A stretch of DNA of 64,000 nt, from assembly GCA_963695985.1 (NCBI GenBank), contig CAVOIC010000011.1, forward strand, positions 372,001-436,000. Reading direction: 5' to 3'. The stretch comes from DATBVX01 sp963695985 (GTDB taxonomy: Bacteria; Pseudomonadota; Gammaproteobacteria; Steroidobacterales; Steroidobacteraceae). Under the pieces are notes generated by a model that worked only from the letters and a program-made list of their open reading frames with translations, had not been told where the DNA came from and made no database searches. Positions 52,539-63,824 of the stretch are shown in pieces. Position numbers and translations under genes: made by a program. Numbering within the stretch: the stretch's first letter is position 1; each line of letters begins with the position of its first letter.

Positions 52539-53935
52539 TCCTCCGGCACTTCATCACCGTCGTGCAGTGGGGCTTTCTCGCCTATTTCATCCTGCTGAAC
52601 GCCATCTACCTGACGCTCGCCTTCATCGCGATGTTCAGGCTGCGCCGCTACATGGGTGGGATCAGCGCGGCGGAGCGCGTGTATTCGCATCTGCAGATGC
52701 CGGTGTCGCTCGTCGTGCCGGCCTACAACGAGGCCGCAACCATCGCGACCTCGATCCGGGCGCTCCTGCAGCTGCGCTACCAGCACTTCGAAGTCATCAT
52801 CGTCAACGACGGCTCGAAGGACGACACGCTCGCGACCATGATCCGGGAGTTCGAGCTGACGCCGTTCCCCGAGGCCTACCGCGTCCAGATCAAGACGAAG
52901 CCGGTGCGCGGGATCTACCGTTCGCTGAAGTACCCGAACCTGCGCGTGATCGACAAGGAGAACGGCGGCGGCAAGGCGGACGCGACGAACGCGGGCATCA
53001 ACGCGGCACGTTACCCGATCTTCTACTGCGGCGACGCGGACTCGATCCTGGACCCGCACAGCCTCGAGCACGTCGTGCGGCCCTTCCTCGAGGACCCGCG
53101 CACGGTCGCCTGCGGCGGCACGGTGCGCATCATCAACGGCTGCAAGGTGCGCGGCGGCGTGCTCGAGGAGGTCGGCCTGCCGAGGAACCCGCTCGCGCTC
53201 GTGCAGGTGGTCGAGTACCTGCGCGCCTTCCTCGGCGGGCGGCTCGGCTGGAGCTCGATCAACGGCATGCTGATCGTGTCGGGCGCCTTCGGAGTCTTTC
53301 ACCGCGACACCGTGGTGGAGGCGGGCGGGTTCCGCGCCGACGTCATCGGCGAGGACATGGAGATGACGGTGCGCCTGCACCGGACGCTCGCGGCGCGCGG
53401 GCAGCGCTACCGCGTCGCGTTCATCCCGGATCCCGTCTGCTGGACCGACGCGCCGGAGGACGTCGCGACGCTCGCGAAGCAGCGCAAGCGCTGGCAGCGC
53501 GGCCTCGCGGAGAGCCTCTGGGAGAACCGCAAGCTCTGCTTCGCGCGCGGCAGCGGCGCGGCCGGCTGGCTCGCGTACCCGTTCTTCGTGCTGTTCGAGC
53601 TCCTGAGCCCCGTGATCGAGGTCGGCGGCCTCGTCGTGATGGCGATCGCCTTCGGGCTCGGGATGATGACGGGGGCGAATTTTCTTGCCTTTCTCGCCGC
53701 GGCCTTCGCGCTCGGGCTGATGCTCTCGACGACCTCGCTGCTGCTCGAGGAGCTCTCGTTCCACACCTACCCGAAGGCGCGGCATCTCCTCGTGCTTTTC
53801 GTCGTCTCGATTCTCGAGAACTTCGGCTACCGCCAGGTGATGTCCATCTGGCGGCTGCAGGCCCTCTACGGCTGGCTCACCGGCGCCCGCATCCGCTGGG
53901 GCGAGATGAAGCGCAAGGCCACCTGGCAACAGTAA
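52535..53935 (+). CDS. Processive family-2 glycosyltransferase (NodC/hyaluronan-synthase-like)
   Basis: From GTG 52535 the protein has 466 residues: a TM helix (FLAYFILLNAIYLTLAFIAM), the GT-A domain with SLVVPAYNEAATIATSIRAL, DXD-type GDADSILDP, the acceptor Asp in GEDMEMTVRLH and QRKRWQRG (QxxRW), and several C-terminal helices. These are the motifs of processive beta-glycan synthases such as NodC, PgaC and HasA. With an outer-membrane TPR-barrel and a HEAT scaffold it probably makes and secretes an exopolysaccharide. No PgaB-type deacetylase is present. The stop is followed at once by the second palindrome. Confidence 0.9.
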   Translation: MILRHFITVVQWGFLAYFILLNAIYLTLAFIAMFRLRRYMGGISAAERVYSHLQMPVSLVVPAYNEAATIATSIRALLQLRYQHFEVIIVNDGSKDDTLATMIREFELTPFPEAYRVQIKTKPVRGIYRSLKYPNLRVIDKENGGGKADATNAGINAARYPIFYCGDADSILDPHSLEHVVRPFLEDPRTVACGGTVRIINGCKVRGGVLEEVGLPRNPLALVQVVEYLRAFLGGRLGWSSINGMLIVSGAFGVFHRDTVVEAGGFRADVIGEDMEMTVRLHRTLAARGQRYRVAFIPDPVCWTDAPEDVATLAKQRKRWQRGLAESLWENRKLCFARGSGAAGWLAYPFFVLFELLSPVIEVGGLVVMAIAFGLGMMTGANFLAFLAAAFALGLMLSTTSLLLEELSFHTYPKARHLLVLFVVSILENFGYRQVMSIWRLQALYGWLTGARIRWGEMKRKATWQQ

Positions 53936-53937
53936 GA

Positions 53938-53969
53938 GGGGACGGTCACTCTTAAAGGTGACCGTCCCC
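53938..53969. repeat. Palindromic GGGGACGGT repeat, right copy
   Basis: GGGGACGGTCAC (53938-53949) and GTGACCGTCCCC (53958-53969) form a perfect 12-bp stem with an 8-base loop, two bases after the glycosyltransferase stop. It may double as a transcription stop. It brackets the operon together with the copy at 50321-50360. Confidence 0.85.
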
Positions 53970-53982
53970 CTTGGAGTTCCTT

Positions 53983-54061
53983 TCAGAGGTGGCGGAGGGC
54001 TAGGGCGGTCGCGCCAGTGGCGGTGGCGGCGAGGAAGGCGACGGCGAGCGGGCGCCAGCCG
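53983..54061 (-). pseudogene. Orphan C-terminal tail on the minus strand
   Basis: The minus strand reads GWRPLAVAFLAATATGATAL then ALRHL and stops at 53983. This looks like a hydrophobic, basic-ended C-terminal tail of a protein whose remaining gene is absent. It ends exactly where the methyltransferase homology on the other strand begins (about 54062), marking a recombination or assembly junction. Confidence 0.4.
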
Positions 54062-54062
54062 G

Positions 54063-54278
54063 CCCTATCGATACAGCCGCAACCCCGACTACATCGGGCA
54101 GACTCTCTTATATGTGGGAATCGCCACCCTCGCGAACAGTTGGTGGCCGATCTTGTTGCTGCCGCTGGTGCTAGCCGTGATCCAGCGTGGCGTAGTCCGG
54201 CGTGAGGAACGTTACCTCGAGGCGAAGTTCGGGGACGAGTATCGCGACTACCGGGCGAGAGTGCGGCGCTGGCTTTGA
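54063..54278 (+). pseudogene. Isoprenylcysteine-carboxyl-methyltransferase-like gene lacking its 5' half
   Basis: PYRYSRNPDYIGQTLLYVGI, ATLANSWWPILLLPLVLAVI and the end VVRREERYLEAKFGDEYRDY, RARVRRWL are the conserved C-terminal half of the ICMT/PEMT-type methyltransferase family (GPYRYSRNPxYxG, E-E-L--FG--Y--Y). The family N-terminal helices are missing. The open frame upstream to 53958 is only repeat and GC-rich sequence. The gene was cut at about 54062. Confidence 0.75.
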
Positions 54279-54348
54279 CGGGGGCGCCTCACCTGGGTCG
54301 GCTCTGTCAGCGCGGCACGTCGCCTGCGATCGCGGTTCGGCTCGAACG

Positions 54349-55746
54349 TCACTGCAGTCCGTTGGCAGTCCTGGCGCCCGAAGCGGGCAGCGCCGTTGGA
54401 TTCTCCTTCAGCCATTGCATCGCCATGTGCACGCGCTCGCGCCCGCTCGGATGGTCGTAGAAGAGAATCTCTTCCAGCGGCGTGGGGTCGAGCTTGCGGT
54501 TCGCGGCGAGGCGCATCGCGACCGTCGCAAACCCGTGCGGCTCGCGGGCAGCGTTCAGCCCGTAAAGATCGGCCTCCGTTTCGCCGACATAGACGATGCG
54601 GTTGACGAGGGGCGAGACCAGCAACAGGAATACTAGATAAGCCGCCAGCACCAATGGTAGCGCGACGACGTCCGAGGTGTCCGTGGTTCCCCAGGACTGG
54701 CCGCGCCGACTGGCCGCGATCCGGCCGACCACCCAACGAACCGCCAGGATGCCGATGGTGAAGACGAGTGTGAGATAAACGCCATGCCGCAGAACGTGGT
54801 TGAGCACGTAGTGCCCCATCTCATGGGCCACCACCGCCCGGATCTCGGGCACGGACGTATCCCGCAACAAGTTGTCGTTGAGGCTGATCTGCAGCGTGCC
54901 AAGGAAGCCGCTCACGTTCGCGCTGATCTTGCGCGTTTGCCGCGAAGCGTCGTACCACATGACGTTATCGGCAGGAATCTCATTGGCACGGGCGAGCGAC
55001 AGGAGCTGCGCGCGCAACTCACCCTCCGGCAGCGGCTTGTAGTCGTTGAACGCCGGCGCAATGAAGACTGGCGCAATCAGGCTCACGAACAGAAAGAACA
55101 CGAAGATGAAAGCCGCCGCCCACGCCACCCACGTACCGCGCGCACGCCTCGCGAAGGCGTACAGCACCACGATCAGGAAGGCGCCGAGGACGATGAGGAT
55201 CAGCCCATTCACGAACTCATCACGGAACCAGCCGCCGAAGGTCTGGGCGGACAGGCCGTACTGATGCTCGCGATAGAAATCCGCATACCACGCCATCGGC
55301 AGTTGCAAGACCCACATCAGCGCCAGGAACATCACGCCGAAATACGCTGACTGCAGCACCGGGTGGGCGCTCATGCGAGCGACGCGATCGCGTAAAGCGC
55401 GAGCCCATCCGAGCTGCAGCACCAGTAGAGCGGCCGCAATCAGGTACAAGGTCTGCCACAAGCCCAGCCAGTTCCTGCCTTCGAAATACGCGTCCGACCG
55501 AGCGCGCTGCTCGGGGTTGAGCAGCGCCATGTAGGCCTGCGTTGCCTTCTCGACATCGAAGCCGGGACCGGGCCGCGCCGCATCGGGAATCCGCACGCCG
55601 GGAGAGAAGGCCTGCGCGTTGGCAAGTGTCTGCGCGGAGACCTCATCAGCGCGCGCAGTCGCCGTTGGGCCGAAAGCCATCCAGGAAAGCGCAACACACA
55701 TAGAAGGTATGAGCGCCAACAGACGTGCGGAGGACGGTGGAGCCAT
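54349..55746 (-). CDS. M48-family (Ste24/CAAX protease-like) membrane metallopeptidase
   Basis: The protein (465 residues from ATG 55746, where AAAAGGG is well placed; ATG 55752 is an alternative) has a signal or first helix (LALIPSMCVALSWMAFGP). Several membrane helices follow (LWQTLYLIAAALLVLQLGWA, VMFLALMWVLQLPMAWYADF, GLILIVLGAFLIVVLYAFAR), then the zinc site VVAHEMGHYVLNHVLRHG (HExxH) and the third ligand in VGETEADLYGLN (ExxxD). The length and N-terminal CAAX_prenyl-type region fit Ste24 endopeptidases. It should sit in the inner membrane and degrade or process membrane-proximal proteins. An ICMT-like remnant lies directly downstream, an intriguing partner since ICMT and Ste24 act in one pathway in eukaryotes. 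Confidence 0.9.
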   Translation of the reverse strand: MAPPSSARLLALIPSMCVALSWMAFGPTATARADEVSAQTLANAQAFSPGVRIPDAARPGPGFDVEKATQAYMALLNPEQRARSDAYFEGRNWLGLWQTLYLIAAALLVLQLGWARALRDRVARMSAHPVLQSAYFGVMFLALMWVLQLPMAWYADFYREHQYGLSAQTFGGWFRDEFVNGLILIVLGAFLIVVLYAFARRARGTWVAWAAAFIFVFFLFVSLIAPVFIAPAFNDYKPLPEGELRAQLLSLARANEIPADNVMWYDASRQTRKISANVSGFLGTLQISLNDNLLRDTSVPEIRAVVAHEMGHYVLNHVLRHGVYLTLVFTIGILAVRWVVGRIAASRRGQSWGTTDTSDVVALPLVLAAYLVFLLLVSPLVNRIVYVGETEADLYGLNAAREPHGFATVAMRLAANRKLDPTPLEEILFYDHPSGRERVHMAMQWLKENPTALPASGARTANGLQ

Positions 55747-55971
55747 TGGCATCCCTTTTCTGCCGTTTGCCGGCAAGCGTACCCGTGATGCGAGCCCCGC
55801 GCATACGGGGCGATGACCCCGAACGACCCTACCTATGGACGCCCTATCTGTACGCCCGGTATCACCCCTCTCGAGCCCGCCGAGTTCGTGATCTTTCGTC
55901 TTCAGCCGATGTCGAATCAGGGCCCCGTCGTTCGTCTTGTAACGGAAGCAATGCTCACCAAGGAGAAGCCG

Positions 55972-56328
55972 ATGCAGTTCCTTAGCCTCTATACCCCCGC
56001 CGTTGCGCCCAGTGGCCCGCCCGATGCTGAACACATGGCGAAGATGGGCAAACTGATGGAAGAGATGTTCAAGGCCGGCGTGCTCGTCGCGACCGGCGGC
56101 CTCATGTCGCGTAACACTGGCATGAAGGTCTCGCACAAGGACGGCGCGTTCTCCGTCGAGGACGGTCCGGTGGCGGGCTCGAGCCTCATGCCGGCGGCAG
56201 GCTATGCGCTGCTGCGTGCTGATTCACGCGAGGCGTTGGCGCGCCACGTCAAGAAGTTCCTCGAGATCGTCGGCAAAGGAACCTGCGAGATCATCCAAGT
56301 GACGGACGGCCCACCGCCAAGAACCTGA
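55972..56328 (+). CDS. YCII-related (YciI-like) protein
   Basis: The 118-residue protein has MQFLSLYTPAVAPSGPPDAE, MEEMFKAGVLVATGGLM, SVEDGPVAGSSLMPAAGYAL and SREALARHVKKFLEIVG, i.e. the YCII fold with a VEDGP variant of the DGPF motif. AAGGAG lies before ATG 55972; the longer frame from 55813 is not family-like. It is a second, divergent YCII gene besides that at 4.2 kb. Function unknown. Confidence 0.8.
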   Translation: MQFLSLYTPAVAPSGPPDAEHMAKMGKLMEEMFKAGVLVATGGLMSRNTGMKVSHKDGAFSVEDGPVAGSSLMPAAGYALLRADSREALARHVKKFLEIVGKGTCEIIQVTDGPPPRT

Positions 56329-56371
56329 AGAGGCATGGGCTCCGCCAAGCGGATTCATTCCAAGACCAAGG

Positions 56372-56893
56372 TCACTTACAGGCCTGCCTCAACTCGTCGC
56401 TTTCGCCATCGCTCAGGTTGGGACTGAAATGGAGCACCTGATCGAGCACTTCGTCGGTCTCGAAGTAGACGGTGCGACAGTGCAGGTGAATGAAGCCTCC
56501 AGGCGTGAAGCGGCCGCCCTGGAAGAACACCAGGCGGATGCGCCAGTCACCGCGCGCGATGGGCTCATGGCAGTTTCGACACCTGGCTTGTCCGGTCGGC
56601 GCGCGCTCGGCGCCGTCGATCCGCGGCAGGCGCCGGTGTGCCAGGTTGATGTTTGCCAGCCGCGCGAGTCTTTCCCGATCGGGGACGCTTTCCTGGGTTT
56701 CCCGCAATGTCTGCAGAAACGGCTCGGGTCGCTTGTACGCCGCGCATGCGAGATGAAACCAAACCGTCATCTCGCCTTCCGCAAAGGGGTTGGGCAGGCC
56801 TTCGCCGAAACGTAACTCCCCGCGGGGGATCGGGCGCGTGCAGCCACGACATTTCGCCCGCCCGCTCGGCGCCGATTCCAAGACATGCGGCAT
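56372..56893 (-). CDS. Protein with two PARP-type zinc-finger-like domains
   Basis: The 173-residue protein repeats one unit. Domain 1 has SGRAKCRGCTRPIPRGELRF and WFHLACAAYKRP (C-x2-C ... H-x2-C). Domain 2 has TGQARCRNCHEPIARGDWRI and GGFIHLHCRTVYF (C-x2-C ... H-x-H-C). This is the pattern of PARP-type (zf-PARP) DNA-nick-binding fingers, rare in bacteria and here without any catalytic domain. It may sense DNA ends or bind nucleic acid. A 30-residue helical linker joins the domains. The gene stands alone. Confidence 0.75.
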   Translation of the reverse strand: MPHVLESAPSGRAKCRGCTRPIPRGELRFGEGLPNPFAEGEMTVWFHLACAAYKRPEPFLQTLRETQESVPDRERLARLANINLAHRRLPRIDGAERAPTGQARCRNCHEPIARGDWRIRLVFFQGGRFTPGGFIHLHCRTVYFETDEVLDQVLHFSPNLSDGESDELRQACK

Positions 56894-56947
56894 GCCGCAA
56901 AGGATACCGATTGGCCGGCCAAGATCGACCGGTCTTGACCGACGGCG

Positions 56948-56974
56948 CGTGCCGGGGCACGCCGCCCCGGCACG
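56948..56974 (-). terminator. Hairpin downstream of the DUF1579 gene
   Basis: CGTGCCGGGGC (56948-56958) and GCCCCGGCACG (56964-56974) form a perfect 11-bp stem with a 5-base loop, 10 bases past the stop of the minus-strand DUF1579 gene. No T tract follows. Confidence 0.55.
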
Positions 56975-56984
56975 TCCAGAGAGC

Positions 56985-57536
56985 TTACTTCACCTTGGTG
57001 CTCTTCGATTCCATCACGTCGGCCCACTTGCCGTCGGGGCCCTGCATCTCCATCTTGAAAGTGTACGCAGTGGGTGAGAGCTCTTTGATGGTGACGCGTG
57101 ACTTCACTTTCTTGCCGCCCATCGTGCTCTCGTCGCTGTAGCTCCACGTATTGCCTTGCACCGTCCCGTGTGGCACCGAAGTCATCGCCATGTTGGAGTT
57201 ATCAACCCCGTAGTAGGTGTACGCCTTCTCCTCGGAGCTGTAGCTCAGGATGCCGATACTCTTGGTCGGGCCGGTTGGAGTCATTCCATCGGAGTAACAA
57301 ACGACGGCGAATCCTCCCTGGAACCAATCGCACTTGTCGGTGGCTGTGATCTTGCCTCCAGGGCCCATCTCGCTCGGTTTCATCTCTCCCTCGGTGGTCC
57401 ACTTACCGACGTAGTATCCGAGGCGCTGGTGCTCAGGTCCTGGCTTGGGTGCCTTTGGCTCTTCCGCAGAGGCGGACTGAAGGAGAAGCAGCGTGGCTGC
57501 AGCGCAGGCCGTCAGGCCTTCGATTGCGTTCTTCAT
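56985..57536 (-). CDS. Exported DUF1579-family protein
   Basis: The 183-residue protein has a signal peptide (GLTACAAATLLLLQSASA). A lipocalin-like beta-rich domain follows (LGYYVGKWTTEGEMKPSEMG, KCDWFQGGFAVVCYSDGM, IGILSYSSEEKAYTYYGVDN, VTIKELSPTAYTFKMEMQGP), matching the DUF1579 family of unknown role. The gene is monocistronic, with a hairpin at its end. Confidence 0.82.
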   Translation of the reverse strand: MKNAIEGLTACAAATLLLLQSASAEEPKAPKPGPEHQRLGYYVGKWTTEGEMKPSEMGPGGKITATDKCDWFQGGFAVVCYSDGMTPTGPTKSIGILSYSSEEKAYTYYGVDNSNMAMTSVPHGTVQGNTWSYSDESTMGGKKVKSRVTIKELSPTAYTFKMEMQGPDGKWADVMESKSTKVK

Positions 57537-57729
57537 GGGTAGTCCTCCGGCTTTTGGGGGCTGCGATGGTATCGCCGGGAGCCATTGCCGTCGATGGAAG
57601 ATTAGGAGTGGTTAAATTACTGCAATGGCCGTTCTCGGCTATGCCACTCTCGCTTTGACCGAGCTGAGCCTTTCGTAAGGACTTCCAGCGCTCCGGTGCT
57701 GACCATATGCCGTAGTGGAAGTGCTCATC

Positions 57730-60903
<3,174 letters not shown>

Positions 60904-60945
60904 ACCGAGTGCTCGAGGTGGGCGGGCCCCTGGCCATCATTCCAC

Positions 60946-61314
60946 TCACTTGGAGGCGCTGAGATAAGCCGCAATCGCCTCGATCTCCGAATCAGAAATC
61001 TCTGTCTTGCGAAACATCGGCATCGCGCCGACACCGCGGCGAACGAAAACCTTCAGCGCATCGGCATTCAGGTCGCTGCGATCTTCAAGAAAAGGCGAAA
61101 GCTTGCCCTGGTATCTGGCGGCGAGCGCAGCGGAGCCTGGCAGCATCGGAGCTCCATCCGTACCGGCCCCCTTGCCATGGCACGGTGCGCACACGCGTTC
61201 GTAGGCCACTTTGCCCGCAGCGATCGAAAGTTTACCGTCCTCGTCTGCTGCCGCGGTGTTCACGAGGCCAGTGAGTACAGCTGCGGCGATTGCGATGAAT
61301 GGAAGCCTGCTCAT
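60946..61314 (-). CDS. Periplasmic c-type cytochrome, subunit of the adjacent flavoprotein (PchC-like)
   Basis: From ATG 61314, which overlaps the flavoprotein stop (TGATG), the 122-residue protein has a signal peptide (LPFIAIAAAVLTGLVNTAAA). The haem motif is YERVCAPCHGKGAGTDG (CxxCH), and the axial Met is in GVGAMPMFRKTEIS. Small cytochromes next to a VAO-type flavoprotein form the electron-accepting subunit of 4-cresol dehydrogenase (PchC) and eugenol hydroxylase. Confidence 0.88.
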   Translation of the reverse strand: MSRLPFIAIAAAVLTGLVNTAAADEDGKLSIAAGKVAYERVCAPCHGKGAGTDGAPMLPGSAALAARYQGKLSPFLEDRSDLNADALKVFVRRGVGAMPMFRKTEISDSEIEAIAAYLSASK

Positions 61315-62927
61315 CAGACACTCCGGAACCGCTTGGGCCACACGCCGCCACGACCCGGCGCAAGGATGCCGTTGGGGTCGGCCGCGTCTTTCAGCGTCTC
61401 GTGGAAATGTCGAAGTGCGTGATTGTTGAACGAAAACGTATCGGCCACGGCGTCCTGATACACCGTCGGGGCGCGGTAGTCGCCCCACCCGTGCTCGGCT
61501 GCAACGCGTATTACCTTGCGTACCGCCCGTTCCACAAGGGCATTGTGTGCCGGGTCGCTGCGCGAAATTGACGGTGCAAAGACCATCTGGAACGCGAATG
61601 AGTGCCAGTGCAGCGGTGCGGTGACCGCGCTGAAGAACGGTCGCAGGTTGAATTCACGCGTGGCGTCACCGAGTACGCGCTGGGCTTCGAACACTGCCTC
61701 TCCGCTGCGCGGAATGATGGGAAAGAGGCCTACGTGGCCATCGCCACTCACGATCTTCCATATACCCAGACTGGGTATTCCCAGCGCGGTATTGCGGCGG
61801 ATGCTCGTGGGATAGGGAGCATCCAGATTCTCGAGCTGCTTCGGCGTGACGGGAATGCGGAGACTTTCTCCCTCAAAGGCCGCTGCGCCGGGGATCTCGC
61901 GCATCAGCCGCTCCTTGGCGTACTCCCAATTCGCGAGGCAGGCCTTTTCCGGTCCATAGAACTGCAGCTCCACTTGCCAGGCCGGCAGCCGGTGATCAGA
62001 GGCGAATCGATCCATTTCGGCGTCGACGGCACCGCCCTGCCGGGTCGCGGCCTTGAGGAACTCGCCGTTCCCCAACAGGGCGGTCAGCGGGCTCGCGTAC
62101 ACCGGCTCACCGATCAGGAACGAGTCCGACAGGTAATTCACCGTCTTCACCAGCGGGATCAGGTCTCGACGTCTGAGGACGGTAATCTTGCCGGTGCGAT
62201 AGTGCTCGGGCTGTGGCATCAGCCGAAAGCCCATCTTCGTCACGATGCCAAAATTGCCCTGCGCGAAAAGGCCCGCGGGATCCGGCCCGAACCCATGGCG
62301 GTACTCCTGCCAGGTCTTCGCGGCCGGCAGAGCGCCCATTCCGGTCCGCATCACTTCACCATTGGCGAGCACCACTTCCATTCCGCAACTGGCGCCGAAG
62401 TGATCCCGAAAATAAGGCAGGGTGTAGCCGATGCCGCGCTCAAGAGAATTGCCGACAGGGCTGCCCCAACCTGGGTCGGGACAGTCGATCCAGACCTTAA
62501 GCCCGCGCTCCTGAATGTAACGATACAGGTCGAAGTACGAAACTCCCGCTTCCACCAGCGCAAAGTGGCGATTCTCGTCGACCTCGAGCACGCGGTTCAT
62601 GCGCTTGAGATCGACGATGACACTGCCCGCGAGATTCGCTGAAGGGCCGCCATACCCGAAATTCTTGCCGGTCGAGATGGGAAACAACGGCACGCGGTAG
62701 CGATCTGCAATTCGCACCACGGCTTGCACCTGCTCCACGCTCAATGGAGCTACAGCTCCAGCGGCCAAGCGCTCGTCCGGCGTTCCCCAGACGGTCGAAT
62801 AGGAATCGCGGTACGGTATGAGGTCTTCGTCGCTGGTGAAGACCCACTCTTTGCCTACCGCGCCCTCGAACATACGCACGGCAGCCGCGAACTGTTCCGC
62901 AGCAAGCCCGGGTGGCAGTATGGCCAT
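61314..62927 (-). CDS. VAO-type FAD oxidoreductase, 4-cresol dehydrogenase/eugenol hydroxylase flavoprotein-like (PchF-like)
   Basis: The 537-residue protein has the FAD_binding_4 (PCMH) domain: VEQVQAVVRIADRYRVPLFP, ISTGKNFGYGGPSANLAGSV, RVLEVDENRHFALVEAGVSY and DCPDPGWGSPVGNSLERGIG. The C-terminal VAO substrate domain follows. Enzymes of this group oxidise para-alkylphenols (4-cresol, eugenol, vanillyl alcohol), often with covalent FAD. The coupled downstream cytochrome indicates a flavocytochrome that passes electrons to the respiratory chain. The exact substrate is not decided by the sequence. The upstream region is shared with a broken gene fragment. Confidence 0.9.
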   Translation of the reverse strand: MAILPPGLAAEQFAAAVRMFEGAVGKEWVFTSDEDLIPYRDSYSTVWGTPDERLAAGAVAPLSVEQVQAVVRIADRYRVPLFPISTGKNFGYGGPSANLAGSVIVDLKRMNRVLEVDENRHFALVEAGVSYFDLYRYIQERGLKVWIDCPDPGWGSPVGNSLERGIGYTLPYFRDHFGASCGMEVVLANGEVMRTGMGALPAAKTWQEYRHGFGPDPAGLFAQGNFGIVTKMGFRLMPQPEHYRTGKITVLRRRDLIPLVKTVNYLSDSFLIGEPVYASPLTALLGNGEFLKAATRQGGAVDAEMDRFASDHRLPAWQVELQFYGPEKACLANWEYAKERLMREIPGAAAFEGESLRIPVTPKQLENLDAPYPTSIRRNTALGIPSLGIWKIVSGDGHVGLFPIIPRSGEAVFEAQRVLGDATREFNLRPFFSAVTAPLHWHSFAFQMVFAPSISRSDPAHNALVERAVRKVIRVAAEHGWGDYRAPTVYQDAVADTFSFNNHALRHFHETLKDAADPNGILAPGRGGVWPKRFRSV

Positions 62928-63228
62928 GGAAGTTCACACTCCCGTCGTCAAGGTAGGAACGTCCGCGTCAACACGGCTGCAACGGCGCGATGCGCTGCGG
63001 GACCCGGAGCGTACGCGACGTCTACAGCAGATCTCAAGACGCTGATTGATGCCATCCTCAGAGACGGCGGAGGCGTCGTAGCTACAATTCAGTCATCCTC
63101 GAATGCGGTGAGTTCACGAAAAAGCGTGGGCTCATCCAGTAATCGGACGGCTGCACTACTGTATGGAGGCCGCGCAGTTGCCATTGCATTCCGCAACCGC
63201 TGGCGCCGGCTGAGGGTCGACGTCGGAC
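62928..63228. other. Intergenic region upstream of the flavoprotein gene
   Basis: No supported gene, repeat or hairpin was found in these 301 bases. They should contain the promoter of the PchF/PchC-like operon. Confidence 0.4.
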
Positions 63229-63471
63229 TTAGGGCACGACTTGTACCGTCGGGCTGGTGGCGGTGCGGGTGTAGCCGTTGTTGCTGAACAGCCGGAACTC
63301 GCAATCGGCCGGATCGCCCGGCATGTTGACGGTCCACACGAAGGTGGTGTTGCCGTAGCCGACGTAGGTCCAGTTCAGGTACGTGGTGTTGGGATCACTG
63401 AGGCGTGCGAGCGCGATCCAGTCGGCCGCACCACCGGTTCCCTGAGTAAGCGTGACATGATCGAGCACCAT
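63229..63471 (-). pseudogene. C-terminal fragment of an Ig-like surface protein
   Basis: The minus strand encodes TQGTGGAADWIALARLSDPN, TTYLNWTYVGYGNTTFVWTV and CEFRLFSNNGYTRTATSPTV ending QVVP-stop. This is a beta-sandwich repeat of the kind found at the end of large secreted proteins (form: DWIALY.....Y..W.YT.G..T....MP....YEFRLF..NGYTRLATS). The preceding gene body is absent. ATG 63471 could start a ~80-residue protein, but a truncated remnant is more likely. Confidence 0.5.
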
Positions 63472-63824
63472 TTTCGCTCCGCGCATCCTGGAAAATTCTT
63501 GGTTATGAGTAGTACCAAAAAAAAGAAGTCGCTTTACCGGGGGCCGGGCACATTTACTCACACGGCGCTCACAGCGTGTCCGGAGAAGGCCTTCGCGGCG
63601 CCAGTTGTGAAGCCGGTATATCAGGGACTTGCGCTTCGGGAAATCTTCACACGGTGATGCCTGCTCTCAATGGCAGCGCTGGCGCATGATCGCCTCACCT
63701 GGAGGGGACCATGTGCGTCAATCTCATGCGGTTTGCGGGGCGCCCCAGCGTGTTCCGCCGTCTGAAGCGGTTGCTGAGCCCGGCATCCGTCGAGCGCGGC
63801 CGCGTCATGCAGCCCCAAGACCCA
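63472..63824. other. Gap with no supported gene
   Basis: The stretch holds short open frames without ribosome sites or similarity. It includes the region upstream of kdp; no KdpE box was identified. Confidence 0.35.

Noticed and set aside
52403..53929. 508-codon minus-strand frame opposite the glycosyltransferase
   Set aside because: It is antisense to a gene with DXD and QxxRW motifs; it is composed almost only of Arg, His, Glu, Val and Ala.
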